A stretch of DNA of 64,000 bases, from assembly GCF_024189315.1 (NCBI RefSeq), contig NZ_JAIZEO010000001.1, positions 1,116,001 to 1,180,000 on the forward strand. Reading direction: 5' to 3'. A program made the position numbers and the translations under genes. Positions 24,404 to 32,694 of the stretch are shown here, piece after piece. The first letter of the stretch is position 1. Each line of letters starts with the position of its first letter. This DNA comes from Halobacillus sp. A5. Lineage in GTDB: Bacteria > Bacillota > Bacilli > Bacillales > Halobacillaceae. The notes under the pieces were generated by a model. It was not told the DNA's origin, searched no databases, and saw nothing but the letters and a program-made list of their open reading frames with translations.

Positions 24404-25846
24404 CTATTTAGTGCCCGCTGCCGGCCGGTGAACTTGAATATTATTAGGCTGCGCGGGGTTCTTTTTTATAAAAAAGGATAAGACCAGTCCAATTAGAGCT
24501 GAAATTCCTGCGACAATAAAGGAAACATTGACGCCATGGACCATCCCTTCCACCCCTTCATCAGGAACCGCTCCATTGGCCATAACTGTAACGAGCAATG
24601 CCGTCCCTACTGCTCCAGATACCTGACGCATTGTATTATTCATTGCAGTGCCGTGCGGTATTAAGTGAGTAGGCAGCTGATTCAATCCAGCCGTAGTGAC
24701 AGGCATCATAACCATTGCTACTCCGAACATTCTCGCCGCATTTACGACAGCCAAATACGTAAACGTTGTTTCTGAACTAAGGTTTGTAAACATGAACGTA
24801 GTGATCGTAACAATAATGAGTCCGCTGATAGCAAGCCAGCGGGCCCCAAACTTATCAAACAGCCGTCCGGTAATCGGGTTCATAAAGCCCATCACGAGTG
24901 CCCCTGGGAGCAGCATCAAACCTGATTCAAACGCTGTAAACCCAAGCATATTCTGCATCAGCAGCGGAAGGACGGTCGCTCCCCCAATTAAAGCTATAAA
25001 CATAACCATTCCCAGTACGGTAGTCAGCGTAAAGATTTTAATTTTAAAAACTCTAAATTCAAGAATTGGCTGCTTGAGTTTAAATTGTCTAAGGATAAAC
25101 CAAGTCAGAGCTATTGCGCCAACCACCATAGATACTACGACCTGTTCATCCCCCCAGCCCATATTGCCGGCGGTACTGAATCCATATAATAATCCACCGA
25201 ATCCGAGGGAAGATAGAATAATAGATAACACATCTACCTTAGGGAAGGTTTGTTTTGTGACATTTTTAAGAATAAAGTAAGCTACGATAAAGTCTATAAT
25301 GACAACGGGCAGAATGACATAAAATAAACTGCGCCATGGAAACTGCTCTACAAGCCAGCCTGATAGAGTAGGGCCGATAGCGGGTGCAAAAGAAATAACA
25401 AGCCCGAACATTCCCATCGCCGCTCCTCTTTTTTCTATAGGATAAACCATCATTAGTATTGTCTGCATAAGAGGCATAATAATCCCTGCACCTGAAGCTT
25501 GAATGACCCTCCCTGCCATCAGCACAGAAAAGCTTGGCGCAATTGCACAAATTACGGTTCCTGCTGCAAATAAACCCATCGCTGTAAGGAAAAGCGCACG
25601 TGTAGTAAATCGTTCAATTAAAAATGCCGTGATTGGGATCATAATTCCATTGACAAGCATAAATATTGAAGTAAGCCACTGGGCTGTGCTTGCTTCTAAG
25701 CTTAGGTCCCTCATAATATGAGGCAGAGCAGTAGCCAGCAGCGTCTGATTTAAAATGGCAGCAAACGCACCAGAAATGAGGACGAGCATTAAGGGCCCTC
25801 TATTAATTTGTTCAGTTTCATTTGTTGAGTTAAGCTGTTCACCCAT
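24404..25846 (-). CDS. DHA2-family MFS multidrug exporter (EmrB/QacA type)
   Basis: This 480-residue protein has 14 predicted membrane helices, the DHA2 plan. The N-terminal half shows LNQTLLATALPHIMRDL (motif D1 type) and GRVIQASGAGIIMPLMQTI with MGMFGLVISFAPAIGPTLSGWL, the antiporter motif C of proton-coupled exporters. It probably expels hydrophobic cations or antibiotics at the cell membrane. GAAGGA precedes the ATG. No regulator gene is adjacent. Confidence 0.85.
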   Translation of the reverse strand: MGEQLNSTNETEQINRGPLMLVLISGAFAAILNQTLLATALPHIMRDLSLEASTAQWLTSIFMLVNGIMIPITAFLIERFTTRALFLTAMGLFAAGTVICAIAPSFSVLMAGRVIQASGAGIIMPLMQTILMMVYPIEKRGAAMGMFGLVISFAPAIGPTLSGWLVEQFPWRSLFYVILPVVIIDFIVAYFILKNVTKQTFPKVDVLSIILSSLGFGGLLYGFSTAGNMGWGDEQVVVSMVVGAIALTWFILRQFKLKQPILEFRVFKIKIFTLTTVLGMVMFIALIGGATVLPLLMQNMLGFTAFESGLMLLPGALVMGFMNPITGRLFDKFGARWLAISGLIIVTITTFMFTNLSSETTFTYLAVVNAARMFGVAMVMMPVTTAGLNQLPTHLIPHGTAMNNTMRQVSGAVGTALLVTVMANGAVPDEGVEGMVHGVNVSFIVAGISALIGLVLSFFIKKNPAQPNNIQVHRPAAGTK

Positions 25847-26022
25847 GTTAATCCTTCTTTCTCAAGATCTATTTCACATCAATAAATCATACCATATTAT
25901 TTCGACCACCGAAAGGAATTTGTTTAGGTTCCTAAGTATTTTAACGGGAATCGGATGTTTTGCTTAATTAAGAAGTTAACCATACAATTGGCTTAGACGA
26001 ATGAAAAGAAAGGATGGATAAA

Positions 26023-26745
26023 ATGGCGCAGGATATTCAAGGAAAGGTTGCTTACATCACAGGAGCCGGCCGGGGCATTGGAAAAGCAGCAGCTCTGGAA
26101 TTTGCACGTGAAGGTATTCATGTTGGTCTGATTGCACGTACGGAAAGCCGCCTTAAGGAAGTTGCAGAAGAAGCGGAAAAGATGGGAGTCAAGGCAAGCT
26201 ATGCCGCTGCTGACATTTCCCAAATAAATGAAGTGAACGAGGCCGTTGCTCACTTAAAGAACAATCTGGGTCCTGCTGATATCCTACTAAACAATGCAGC
26301 GATTGGGTCAAAAGGTAATTTTCTTGAAATCGACCCTGAAGAGTGGAAGCGGACCTTCGAAGTAAATGTGTTTGGTACGTACCACGTCACCCGCGCCGTG
26401 CTTCCCGATCTAATTGAAAAGAACCAAGGCGATATCATCAACATTTCCTCCAGTAACGGGTTAAAAGGTACCGCCGGATCGACCGCTTACAGTGGATCGA
26501 AGTTTGCGGTTCAGGGCATGACCGAAGCCTTGATGCAGGAAGTACGCCGCAATAATATCCGTGTATTTACAATGAATCCGAGTTTAGTAGCTACAGAGCT
26601 TGCCTTTGGAGATAAGCTGGATGAGCAGGATAAAGAAAAATTCATGCAGCCCGACGACCTGGCAGAATATATGGTTTCACAGCTTAAACTCGATCAACGC
26701 ATTTTTATAAAAACTTCACTTCAATGGGCCACGAACCCATTTTAA
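26023..26745 (+). CDS. Short-chain dehydrogenase/reductase (FabG-like)
   Basis: This 240-residue SDR has the cofactor motif GAGRGIGKAAA, the LLNNAA motif, catalytic Ser in ISSSNG and Y-x3-K in AYSGSKFAVQG. An arginine after the second strand (LIARTESR) suggests NADP(H). The ATG at 26023 is 9 bases from AAAGG and is preferred to the ATG at 26014. It is monocistronic with its own terminator. The substrate is unknown. Confidence 0.82.
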   Translation: MAQDIQGKVAYITGAGRGIGKAAALEFAREGIHVGLIARTESRLKEVAEEAEKMGVKASYAAADISQINEVNEAVAHLKNNLGPADILLNNAAIGSKGNFLEIDPEEWKRTFEVNVFGTYHVTRAVLPDLIEKNQGDIINISSSNGLKGTAGSTAYSGSKFAVQGMTEALMQEVRRNNIRVFTMNPSLVATELAFGDKLDEQDKEKFMQPDDLAEYMVSQLKLDQRIFIKTSLQWATNPF

Positions 26746-26751
26746 TGAAAA

Positions 26752-26784
26752 AGCGCTCAAAGCATACAGCTTTGAGCGTTTTTC
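26752..26784 (+). terminator. Terminator after SDR gene
   Basis: CGCTCAAAGC (26754-26763) pairs with GCTTTGAGCG (26769-26778), followed by five T. Confidence 0.8.
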
Positions 26785-26866
26785 AGTTTGTTGAAAAACC
26801 AGTTCTCTTTTATCTCGAAAGTGTGGAGCCAAGCTTTTATGTGAGGACGGCGAATCGTTAACATTC

Positions 26867-27277
26867 TTATTTAAAACTGACGCAGAACGGCTGGCTGTTT
26901 TGATCTAAACAATATTCTATGCGTTCCAAAAAATTTCCCCACGTTACCCTCTCTCTTACTTCTTCTATAGAAAAGTAACCGACTTCTAAGGCTTCGGGAG
27001 TTGTTATTACCTCTCCACCAACCGCCCTGGCTGTAAATAGATGGTTACATATGCAGCGAGTTACATTTTGAAAAATCCCACAGTAACTGGTGATTTCAAT
27101 GATGAGCCCGCACTCTTCTTTTACCTCCCTAACAGCAGCTTCTTGCAGCGGCTCCTCTTCTTCCACTTGACCTCCGGGCATTTCCCAGCCTCTTTTCGGT
27201 CCTTTAATTAACAAAATGTCGTTGTTTTCATTTACGATTACTACCGCAGCTGAAACAATGTGCCTGGGTATATTCAT
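26867..27277 (-). CDS. Nudix hydrolase
   Basis: This 136-residue protein contains a full Nudix box, GGQVEEEEPLQEAAVREVKEECGL (G-x5-E-x7-R-E-x2-E-E-x-G). Nudix enzymes hydrolyse nucleoside diphosphates linked to another group, often as housecleaning. The ATG at 27277 lies behind GGGGGAG; a longer upstream frame is not needed. The substrate is unknown. Confidence 0.82.
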   Translation of the reverse strand: MNIPRHIVSAAVVIVNENNDILLIKGPKRGWEMPGGQVEEEEPLQEAAVREVKEECGLIIEITSYCGIFQNVTRCICNHLFTARAVGGEVITTPEALEVGYFSIEEVRERVTWGNFLERIEYCLDQNSQPFCVSFK

Positions 27278-27343
27278 AACGGTCTCCCCCTGATTTATTC
27301 TAGTGAAGGAATCTTCTGCCAACAGCCCTTAAGTGTGTAATAA

Positions 27344-27748
27344 CTACTGCTTATCTATCCAAAGCATAACCCACACAAATATAACAAACAGCAGTATGAG
27401 CTCCACAAATGAGACTTTATAATTTCTGCGATTTTCCGCAAATTTCCACTCTACATAGGTTTGAAATACAAGCTGAGCGAATGCAAAAACCATCGAAATT
27501 ATAAAAGGTATGTACGTATTAGGGTAAAAAATGAAGGTTGATGCTAAAAATATTAGCAGGAAAATTGTCTTTAAGCACCAATCTCCTTTTCTATGGAAGT
27601 CGTTTATGTAAACATTTAAATTCCAATTCCTCTTATCAGCTCCCCATATATAACGAAGTACGGCAGGAATTCCAATCAATATAAATCCTAATGCGCCAAT
27701 AAGTGGGATAAATTCCACCCAAAATCCGTCCTGTAATCCATACGCCAT
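27344..27748 (-). CDS. Four-helix membrane protein of unknown function
   Basis: This is a 134-residue hydrophobic protein with about four membrane segments (16-33, 60-76, 80-98, 112-130) and basic loops between them. I recognise no family. It follows no operon partner closely and has a poor ribosome-binding site, so the exact start is uncertain. Confidence 0.5.
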   Translation of the reverse strand: MAYGLQDGFWVEFIPLIGALGFILIGIPAVLRYIWGADKRNWNLNVYINDFHRKGDWCLKTIFLLIFLASTFIFYPNTYIPFIISMVFAFAQLVFQTYVEWKFAENRRNYKVSFVELILLFVIFVWVMLWIDKQ

Positions 27749-27829
27749 AATCTAACGACCCCAATCCTTATTTCTTGCTTATATTACGGATTCACCCCGA
27801 TTTCAGTTTCATCTGAAGTTAGTAAAAGA

Positions 27830-28394
27830 AAAAGCTCGAGGTACTAAATACCTCAAGCTCAGCTTGTAGAGAAACCCTGTGTTTTACTACAAGCTTTTTT
27901 TTGTGCGCCCGTGCGGACAAATACCATTCGCTTTCCGCGGACGAACGCCCGAGCCTCCTCGTGAAAACCCCACTGCGGGGTCTCGAATCGCCCGTTTTTC
28001 CGCAGGAGTCTCCTGGTATTTGACCGCCCTTCACCAAAAAAGACTCTCCTTCACCTAACTCACCTTGGTTAGGTGAAGGGCAATCTTTTTCATGTTCTGG
28101 CAGGCAGCCGTCAGTAACGCCTGCTCTCGAACTTTTTCGGGGATAAAGGAGAAATCTATGTATTGGTCAATCTTACGGAGTAAGTGATTTTCCGGGACAA
28201 GCTCTTCAATCGTTACGATTTCCATTTCATTTTGTCGTTCTTTTCTGGACTGAAACAAAAGATCACCTCCTAAACAGATTCTTATCTATAGGCTAACAAA
28301 TGAACGCGGTGAAAAATAAAAGAAATCAAAAAAATCAGGCTGTCGAGAAAGTCTCGACAGCCTGAGCTCGAGGTTCTAAATACCTCGAGCTTTT
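27830..28394. mobile_element. 565-bp deletion derivative of an IS1182-like element, with terminal inverted repeats
   Basis: Outer 31-bp segments at 27830-27860 and 28364-28394 are inverted copies (AAAAGCTCGAGGTA at each outer end) and are themselves palindromic. Inside are a hairpin at 28336-28364 followed by seven T on the minus strand (a guard terminator upstream of the transposase), the deleted transposase, a terminator hairpin over its stop (28048-28079), a copy of the interspersed repeat (about 27925-28033), and a terminator at 27863-27895. No clear target-site duplication is seen. Confidence 0.6.
28055..28258 (-). pseudogene. Internally deleted IS1182-family transposase
   Basis: The 67 codons join the start of an IS1182-type transposase (SRKERQNEMEIVTIEELVPE ... 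IDQYIDFSFI) directly to its last 25 or so residues (KVREQALLTAACQNMKKIA). Intact members have roughly 450 residues, so the whole catalytic core is gone while the frame is kept. The start is TTG at 28258 behind GGAGGTGAT. The stop lies in a terminator hairpin. Confidence 0.8.
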
Positions 28395-28423
28395 AACTGT
28401 TGCGGGGAAGCTTTTTATAGAAA

Positions 28424-29323
28424 TCAGCTGTGACTAAAGGATTTAGCACCTTCTCTTACAGCAATGAATTCCGGTCGCTCTTTTCCTCCTGAGAAAGGTT
28501 TAACGAGCTGGTTTTCCACACTATTGTAAACCATGAACAGGTTGTTTCGGCTGTATGGGGTAATGTTGCCGTTGGATCCGTGCATCGTATTGCTTTCAAA
28601 TAAGGTAATCGAACCAGCTTTTCCTGTTGGAACTGAAATCCCCTCTCCCTTCTCAGCGAGCCAGCGCAGACTATCATGATCAGGTACACCTAGCTTTTGC
28701 TTTTGAAGCGATTCTTTGTAATTATCGTCTGGCGTTTCACCTATGCAACTCACGTAATAGTTTTGGGACCCTGGTATAAGCATCAAAGGCCCGTTAAAGG
28801 TATAGTTATCTGATAGGGCAATGGACAGACTGACAGCTCTCATCCGGGGCATACCGTCTTCTACGTGCCATGTTTCAAAATCGGAATGCCAGTCGAACTC
28901 TTTACCTGTAAATCCCGGCTTATAATTAATGCGGGATTGATGAATATAGACATCACTTCCCAATAAATGATTTACTATGTCTAAAATACGTTGATCGTTT
29001 GCTACATCTTTGAAGTAGTTGTCATCTTCATGAACATGGAAAATGGAACGAATTTCATCACTCTGTGGTTCTCGAACCACTTTATCAGAAAAAGTATCCC
29101 GGCTGTCGTCCTGAAGTTCAAAGATCCCTTTCTGCATTTGAGAAACCTCTTGTTCAGAAAAGAAATTCTCAATCTGCAGAAAACCATTCTTCTCATAAAA
29201 ATTAAGCTTATCTTTGGAAATCGGGGCTTCGTGGTCCTTAGAGCGATCCGTATGAATAACTGGATCCTGTCTCTCTAAAATCTCCGGCTTATTTTTTTTT
29301 CTGGATGGATAAAGATCTTTCAT
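28424..29323 (-). CDS. ectD: Ectoine hydroxylase EctD
   Basis: This 299-residue Fe(II)/2-oxoglutarate dioxygenase converts ectoine to 5-hydroxyectoine, a compatible solute. The EctD signature runs from Phe143 through [16 protein letters not shown]. Iron ligands are H146, D148 and H248, with R at about 259 for 2-oxoglutarate. The ATG at 29323 lies behind AAGGAG; longer frames lack a site. No ectABC genes are in the window, so ectD stands alone here. The 360-bp upstream spacer (29324-29682) is AT-rich and probably holds a stress-responsive promoter; I see no other feature in it. Confidence 0.93.
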   Translation of the reverse strand: MKDLYPSRKKNKPEILERQDPVIHTDRSKDHEAPISKDKLNFYEKNGFLQIENFFSEQEVSQMQKGIFELQDDSRDTFSDKVVREPQSDEIRSIFHVHEDDNYFKDVANDQRILDIVNHLLGSDVYIHQSRINYKPGFTGKEFDWHSDFETWHVEDGMPRMRAVSLSIALSDNYTFNGPLMLIPGSQNYYVSCIGETPDDNYKESLQKQKLGVPDHDSLRWLAEKGEGISVPTGKAGSITLFESNTMHGSNGNITPYSRNNLFMVYNSVENQLVKPFSGGKERPEFIAVREGAKSFSHS

Positions 29324-29682
29324 TATAAAACACTCCTTAAAAAAATGATAAATGTATTCTACGAAATGAAGTCGTTTTCCAGGCTGTTCATCTCTACTAA
29401 GCTTCCCCACGTACGCATCTTCTTCCCACTGTGCATCTGGATAAACTACTATTTCAAGAAAATTTAATTATTCGATGATAAAGTTTGATAACAAGAGATA
29501 CAGCGAGCAAACACTATATATTTAATCCGCATTTCGACTCATCGCTTCACATCGCTCCACATTCTTTTTACATTCTATCACTTATTATAAATATATTAAT
29601 ATAATATTTATTCTTTTCGGATGAATCGCAGCATAGGATACGCTGAGTTGGTTTTTGACGTCATCATGGAGGTGAATACTAA

Positions 29683-29853
29683 ATGGATTTATTTTTTTAC
29701 ATCACGATAATTATTGCTCTGTCCTTTATTTACCAAAGCTACGACAAGAAAAAATCTAATGAACTTAAAATAAAAGAAATGGAACTCGAGCAAAAGAAGC
29801 TTGAAGTGGAGAAGCTGCGGCTGCAGAAAAAGACGGAGGGCGGGGAAGAATAG
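29683..29853 (+). CDS. Small membrane-anchored coiled-coil protein
   Basis: This is a 56-residue protein with an N-terminal membrane helix (MDLFFYITIIIALSFIY) and a highly charged helix rich in K and E (about 21-52) with heptad-like leucines, ending EGGEE. TGGAGGTG stands 8 bases before the ATG. The function is unknown. It ends near a terminator shared with the convergent protease gene. Confidence 0.65.
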   Translation: MDLFFYITIIIALSFIYQSYDKKKSNELKIKEMELEQKKLEVEKLRLQKKTEGGEE

Positions 29854-29898
29854 TTTCTTTCAAAGAACAAAAGCGCAAGCGCCCTGGTAGACAACACA

Positions 29899-29945
29899 AA
29901 AAAGCTGACTCTAAAGGCCCCCACCTTTAAAGAGTCAGCTTTTTC
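29899..29945. terminator. Bidirectional terminator between small membrane gene and protease
   Basis: AAAAGCTGACTCT (about 29900-29912) pairs with AGAGTCAGCTTTT (29931-29943), with T-rich ends on both strands and an inner AAAGG/CCTTT stem. Confidence 0.8.
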
Positions 29946-29953
29946 TCAATAGA

Positions 29954-31153
29954 TTAATAGTTTAATGCTGCATATGAATTAATTCGTCCATCATTAAAGT
30001 AATATCCTGTCCCGGAAATTGGATCAGCGGTATTCTCAATAGCCGCTCGGATGTCGGAATTGCTGCGTCCTTGAGATGCCAATAATCCGGCCAGGCCGGC
30101 AACGTGCGGAGATGCCATAGATGTCCCAGACATGTAAGCATATCCACCATTAGGAACCGTAGATGCAATATCTACACCTGGTGCGGTTACATCAACCCAT
30201 GTGCCATAATTGGAAAAGGATGCTTTATTATCATATTGATCCACTGCCCCTACGGCGAGCACATTGCTGTACGATGCAGGCTCAAAAGTAGTCGATACAC
30301 CATCATTTCCAGCTGCGGCGATTACAACGGACCCCTGATTCCAGGCATAATTCACAGCGTTTTCCAGGGTTTGAGTATCGCAGTCACAGCCTAACGATAA
30401 ATTAATGACTTCGGCTCCTTCATCAGCTGAATAGCGAATGGCATCAGCTATAGCCGCCAGAGAACCGCTTCCGTTTGCATCTAAAGCACGTACAGCTAAT
30501 ATTTCAGTATTCGGGGCCATGCCCGCAACACCTTGAGCATTATTGGTTTCAGCTGCTGCCGTTCCCGCCACGTGGGTGCCGTGTCCATTTTCATCCATTG
30601 GGTTATAATCATAATCTATAAAATCGTAGCCAAGGACAGTCTTTCCGTCTAAATCAGGATGGTTGTAATCAACACCGGAATCCACTATAGCGATCTGCTG
30701 GCTGCTGCTTCCTCTTGTTATGTCCCAGGCCGCTTCCGTATTTGTGTTCTGCGGCCCGTATTGTGCACTGTTATAATAAGTATCATTTGGAGACCACGTG
30801 CTTTCAAACTCATAGTTAGGCTCAGCATATTCTACGTTTGGATTCTTATTTAAAGCTTCTACTGCTTTTTCCACATTGCCTACCTTTAAGACTTTAAATT
30901 CTGAATCTACAGCATCTTTATCCTCGATTTCTTCCGCTGATGCGCCCTTAACTGCAGACTGTTGAGCAGATTTCCCTTTACCTTCTTTAAACTTAACCAC
31001 CACTTCACCTTTTACATAGTCCCCCTTGCTCTGTTCAGCCTTCGACTCCACCTTTGGCAGATCATCTTTTTTGTCTGCTGAAGCTTCGCCGGCATTTGGC
31101 ATCAATGAGAGAGTAACTGCGAATGATAATACAGCTAATCCTTTCCACTTCAT
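29954..31153 (-). CDS. Secreted subtilisin-like serine protease (S8, thermitase type)
   Basis: This is a 399-residue prepro-enzyme: signal peptide 1-25 (MKWKGLAVLSFAVTLSLMP), an acidic propeptide with an inhibitor I9-like domain (about 45-117, YVKGEVVVKFKEGKG ... NVEYAEPNYEF), and an S8 domain. The triad is D in IVDSGVDYNHP, H in HGTHVAG and S in GTSMASPH. NLSLGCDCDTQT carries a cysteine pair as in thermitase-like enzymes. It degrades extracellular protein. The ribosome-binding site lies inside a long hairpin. Confidence 0.9.
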   Translation of the reverse strand: MKWKGLAVLSFAVTLSLMPNAGEASADKKDDLPKVESKAEQSKGDYVKGEVVVKFKEGKGKSAQQSAVKGASAEEIEDKDAVDSEFKVLKVGNVEKAVEALNKNPNVEYAEPNYEFESTWSPNDTYYNSAQYGPQNTNTEAAWDITRGSSSQQIAIVDSGVDYNHPDLDGKTVLGYDFIDYDYNPMDENGHGTHVAGTAAAETNNAQGVAGMAPNTEILAVRALDANGSGSLAAIADAIRYSADEGAEVINLSLGCDCDTQTLENAVNYAWNQGSVVIAAAGNDGVSTTFEPASYSNVLAVGAVDQYDNKASFSNYGTWVDVTAPGVDIASTVPNGGYAYMSGTSMASPHVAGLAGLLASQGRSNSDIRAAIENTADPISGTGYYFNDGRINSYAALNY

Positions 31154-31160
31154 AAAAATT

Positions 31161-31205
31161 CCTCCTTTATTTTGGTATATATAAACATTCACCAAAATAA
31201 GGAGG
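31161..31205 (-). promoter_or_regulatory. Leader hairpin sequestering the Shine-Dalgarno of the protease
   Basis: In the mRNA sense, CCTCCTTATTTTGGT (from 31205 down) pairs with ACCAAAATAAAGGAGG (31176-31161), 15 pairs with a single bulge and a loop of about 14 bases. AAAGGAGG is the ribosome-binding site of the ATG at 31153. The stem hides it completely. Translation control or 5-prime mRNA stabilisation is inferred; a terminator role is also possible because AATTTTT follows. Confidence 0.65.
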
Positions 31206-31286
31206 GATTCCTGCAGTTTCGACTTGGGAAAGACCTAATGATTTTATCATGTTAAAGAGGTCTTCAAGCTCGTCACTTGGGCAATA

Positions 31287-31547
31287 TCATTCTTTTCCGA
31301 GTACGAGGAGTCCATGCATCCTTTTCATAAAATAAGGACCGTTCAACTCACGCGGCGGAACCCCGTAATAGGATTTTACAGCCACTTTGTCTGCTCTTTT
31401 GTTTTCCCCTATGTACTGGTTAATCTTTGCCTCTGGGGCTTTATATGGTTCAATGACAATTGTATCGTCAATTCTTACACTGAATCTTCCACTAATCTTC
31501 AATTTCTTTTTGCCAAAGTATAACTCTTTAATCGGTTCGATGGCCAC
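31287..31547 (-). CDS. Hypothetical protein
   Basis: This is an 86-residue basic protein (GTG start, MAIEPIKELYFGKKKLKISG...) with alternating beta strands in the first half and a basic helical C-terminus (YFMKRMHGLLVLGKE). AAAGGAAA precedes the GTG. No motif is recognised. Confidence 0.5.
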   Translation of the reverse strand: MAIEPIKELYFGKKKLKISGRFSVRIDDTIVIEPYKAPEAKINQYIGENKRADKVAVKSYYGVPPRELNGPYFMKRMHGLLVLGKE

Positions 31548-31589
31548 TCTTTCCTTTCGTTCTCAAAATTCATTCAGCCCTCATGGCTG

Positions 31590-31787
31590 TTAAAAGAATG
31601 TCTGGTAATAGACATAAGCAACCACAATCGAAAGCATAGATGCAATCGATCCCGTCAGCGAAGCAGGAAGCCTCAACTCCCTAAGAACCGCCATACTTAT
31701 CATACCAGCCACAACCATACAAATGCCTAAAGAGAATAGATGGAATATGACATAGTTCATAGAACCATAATCTACCTCTCCAAACAA
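31590..31787 (-). CDS. Small membrane protein
   Basis: This protein has about 65 residues and two or three hydrophobic segments (YVIFHLFSLGICMVVAGM, then LTGSIASMLSIVVAYVYYQ). I choose the TTG at 31787, 7 bases after GGAGG; an upstream ATG at 31820 and a downstream ATG at 31760 are alternatives. No family is recognised. Confidence 0.45.
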   Translation of the reverse strand: MFGEVDYGSMNYVIFHLFSLGICMVVAGMISMAVLRELRLPASLTGSIASMLSIVVAYVYYQTFF

Positions 31788-31826
31788 TTCGACACCTCCA
31801 ATGCCTCTCCTGTCTATCACTGCGAC

Positions 31827-32015
31827 CTACTTTACTATTTTTATATATTCAGTCGCGCCGCATTTTCCGCACTGAATCAGTACATCTGCAAGATCTTTAT
31901 CTAGAAACGAGATATGCCTTGGTCCCATTGAATGAGTGCGGCAATTCTCACAAATGTAACGATCTGTTATGGCAAAAATGTACGAGTGAAAATCAAGTTG
32001 TAAAGCCTCTGTCAA
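31827..32015 (-). CDS. Small zinc-ribbon protein
   Basis: This is a 62-residue protein with ICENC and, later, IQCGKCGATEY: two C-x2-C pairs that can bind one zinc. The TTG start at 32015 follows AAGGAGGG. The function is unknown. It lies 39 bp upstream of a small membrane gene on the same strand. Confidence 0.6.
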   Translation of the reverse strand: MTEALQLDFHSYIFAITDRYICENCRTHSMGPRHISFLDKDLADVLIQCGKCGATEYIKIVK

Positions 32016-32155
32016 TCGACTTCCCTCCTTCGACCTACCACTCCCCGAACCTACACCTATTATATCGGACTATTTCGACAAAATTATACATTTTCCTGCC
32101 TGTACATGAAAATTTTTCTGAAAAAATTAAAAAGACACCCTTTTTTCAGGATGTC

Positions 32156-32374
32156 TTAAGACTTATTTACAGCGTGAATCAACGTCATTAATGTAGGAGA
32201 AACCGTGTTAGTATCCACTAATCCATCCTCGCATTCTTTAACTTTATCCAGCTGCTGAATAAAATAATCATCGCGGCACTTAAACTTTAACTCACCCGAA
32301 CAAATCTGACCTTTCACACTCAAAACCTGTTGATGCAGCCATTCCCGGTCCAAAGATCCTCTCTCCTTTACCAT
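32156..32374 (-). CDS. Hypothetical protein
   Basis: This is a 72-residue mostly helical protein (MVKERGSLDREWLHQQVLSVKG...) with three cysteines and no recognised family. The frame begins with ATG and GAGAG nearby. A weak hairpin (AAGACACC ... GGATGTCTT) lies at its 3-prime end near 32134-32160. Confidence 0.4.
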   Translation of the reverse strand: MVKERGSLDREWLHQQVLSVKGQICSGELKFKCRDDYFIQQLDKVKECEDGLVDTNTVSPTLMTLIHAVNKS

Positions 32375-32473
32375 CAGTGTTTATTTAGACAGTATAGGCG
32401 CCGACATGGAAAAATATACTTATTTTATTAATTTAAATCTAAAAAAATCCAGAGCAGAAAGCATGCTCCGGAT

Positions 32474-32623
32474 TTATTCTTCTCTTTTGGTGACGTATTC
32501 GTTCGGTTTTTCTCCACTCTGACTGTTGTGGTTCTTAAATTGGCTCAGTCTTCCATTACGATGTTCACCATGATTTTTGTTTTCTTTAAACTGGTTATCC
32601 ACTTTTTTATCTTTTTTCGACAT
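32474..32623 (-). CDS. Small hydrophilic protein
   Basis: This is a 49-residue protein (MSKKDKKVDNQFKENKNHGE...) very rich in Lys, Asn, Glu and His and without hydrophobic stretches, as in small acid-soluble spore or stress proteins. GGGAGG stands 6-7 bases before the ATG at 32623. A hairpin at about 32447-32476 (AAATCCAGAGCA ... TGCTCCGGATTT) follows it. I cannot name its family. Confidence 0.5.
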   Translation of the reverse strand: MSKKDKKVDNQFKENKNHGEHRNGRLSQFKNHNSQSGEKPNEYVTKREE

Positions 32624-32694
32624 ATTCATCCTCCCTTTCTCATTTTTAGTTTGAAGAAAGAGAGAAAAATTATTCATGGGAAGGCAGCAGCAGT

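Noticed and set aside
24696..25280. 194-codon frame antisense to the DHA2 exporter
   Set aside because: It is a mirror of the membrane-helix coding on the other strand, without a start site.
27819..28037. 72-codon frame over the 3-prime part of the IS remnant
   Set aside because: It runs through hairpins and the interspersed repeat and has no start site.
29739..29924. Serine/phenylalanine-rich frame antisense to the coiled-coil gene
   Set aside because: It is the complement of a Lys/Glu-rich sequence; the plus-strand gene has the better start site and structure.
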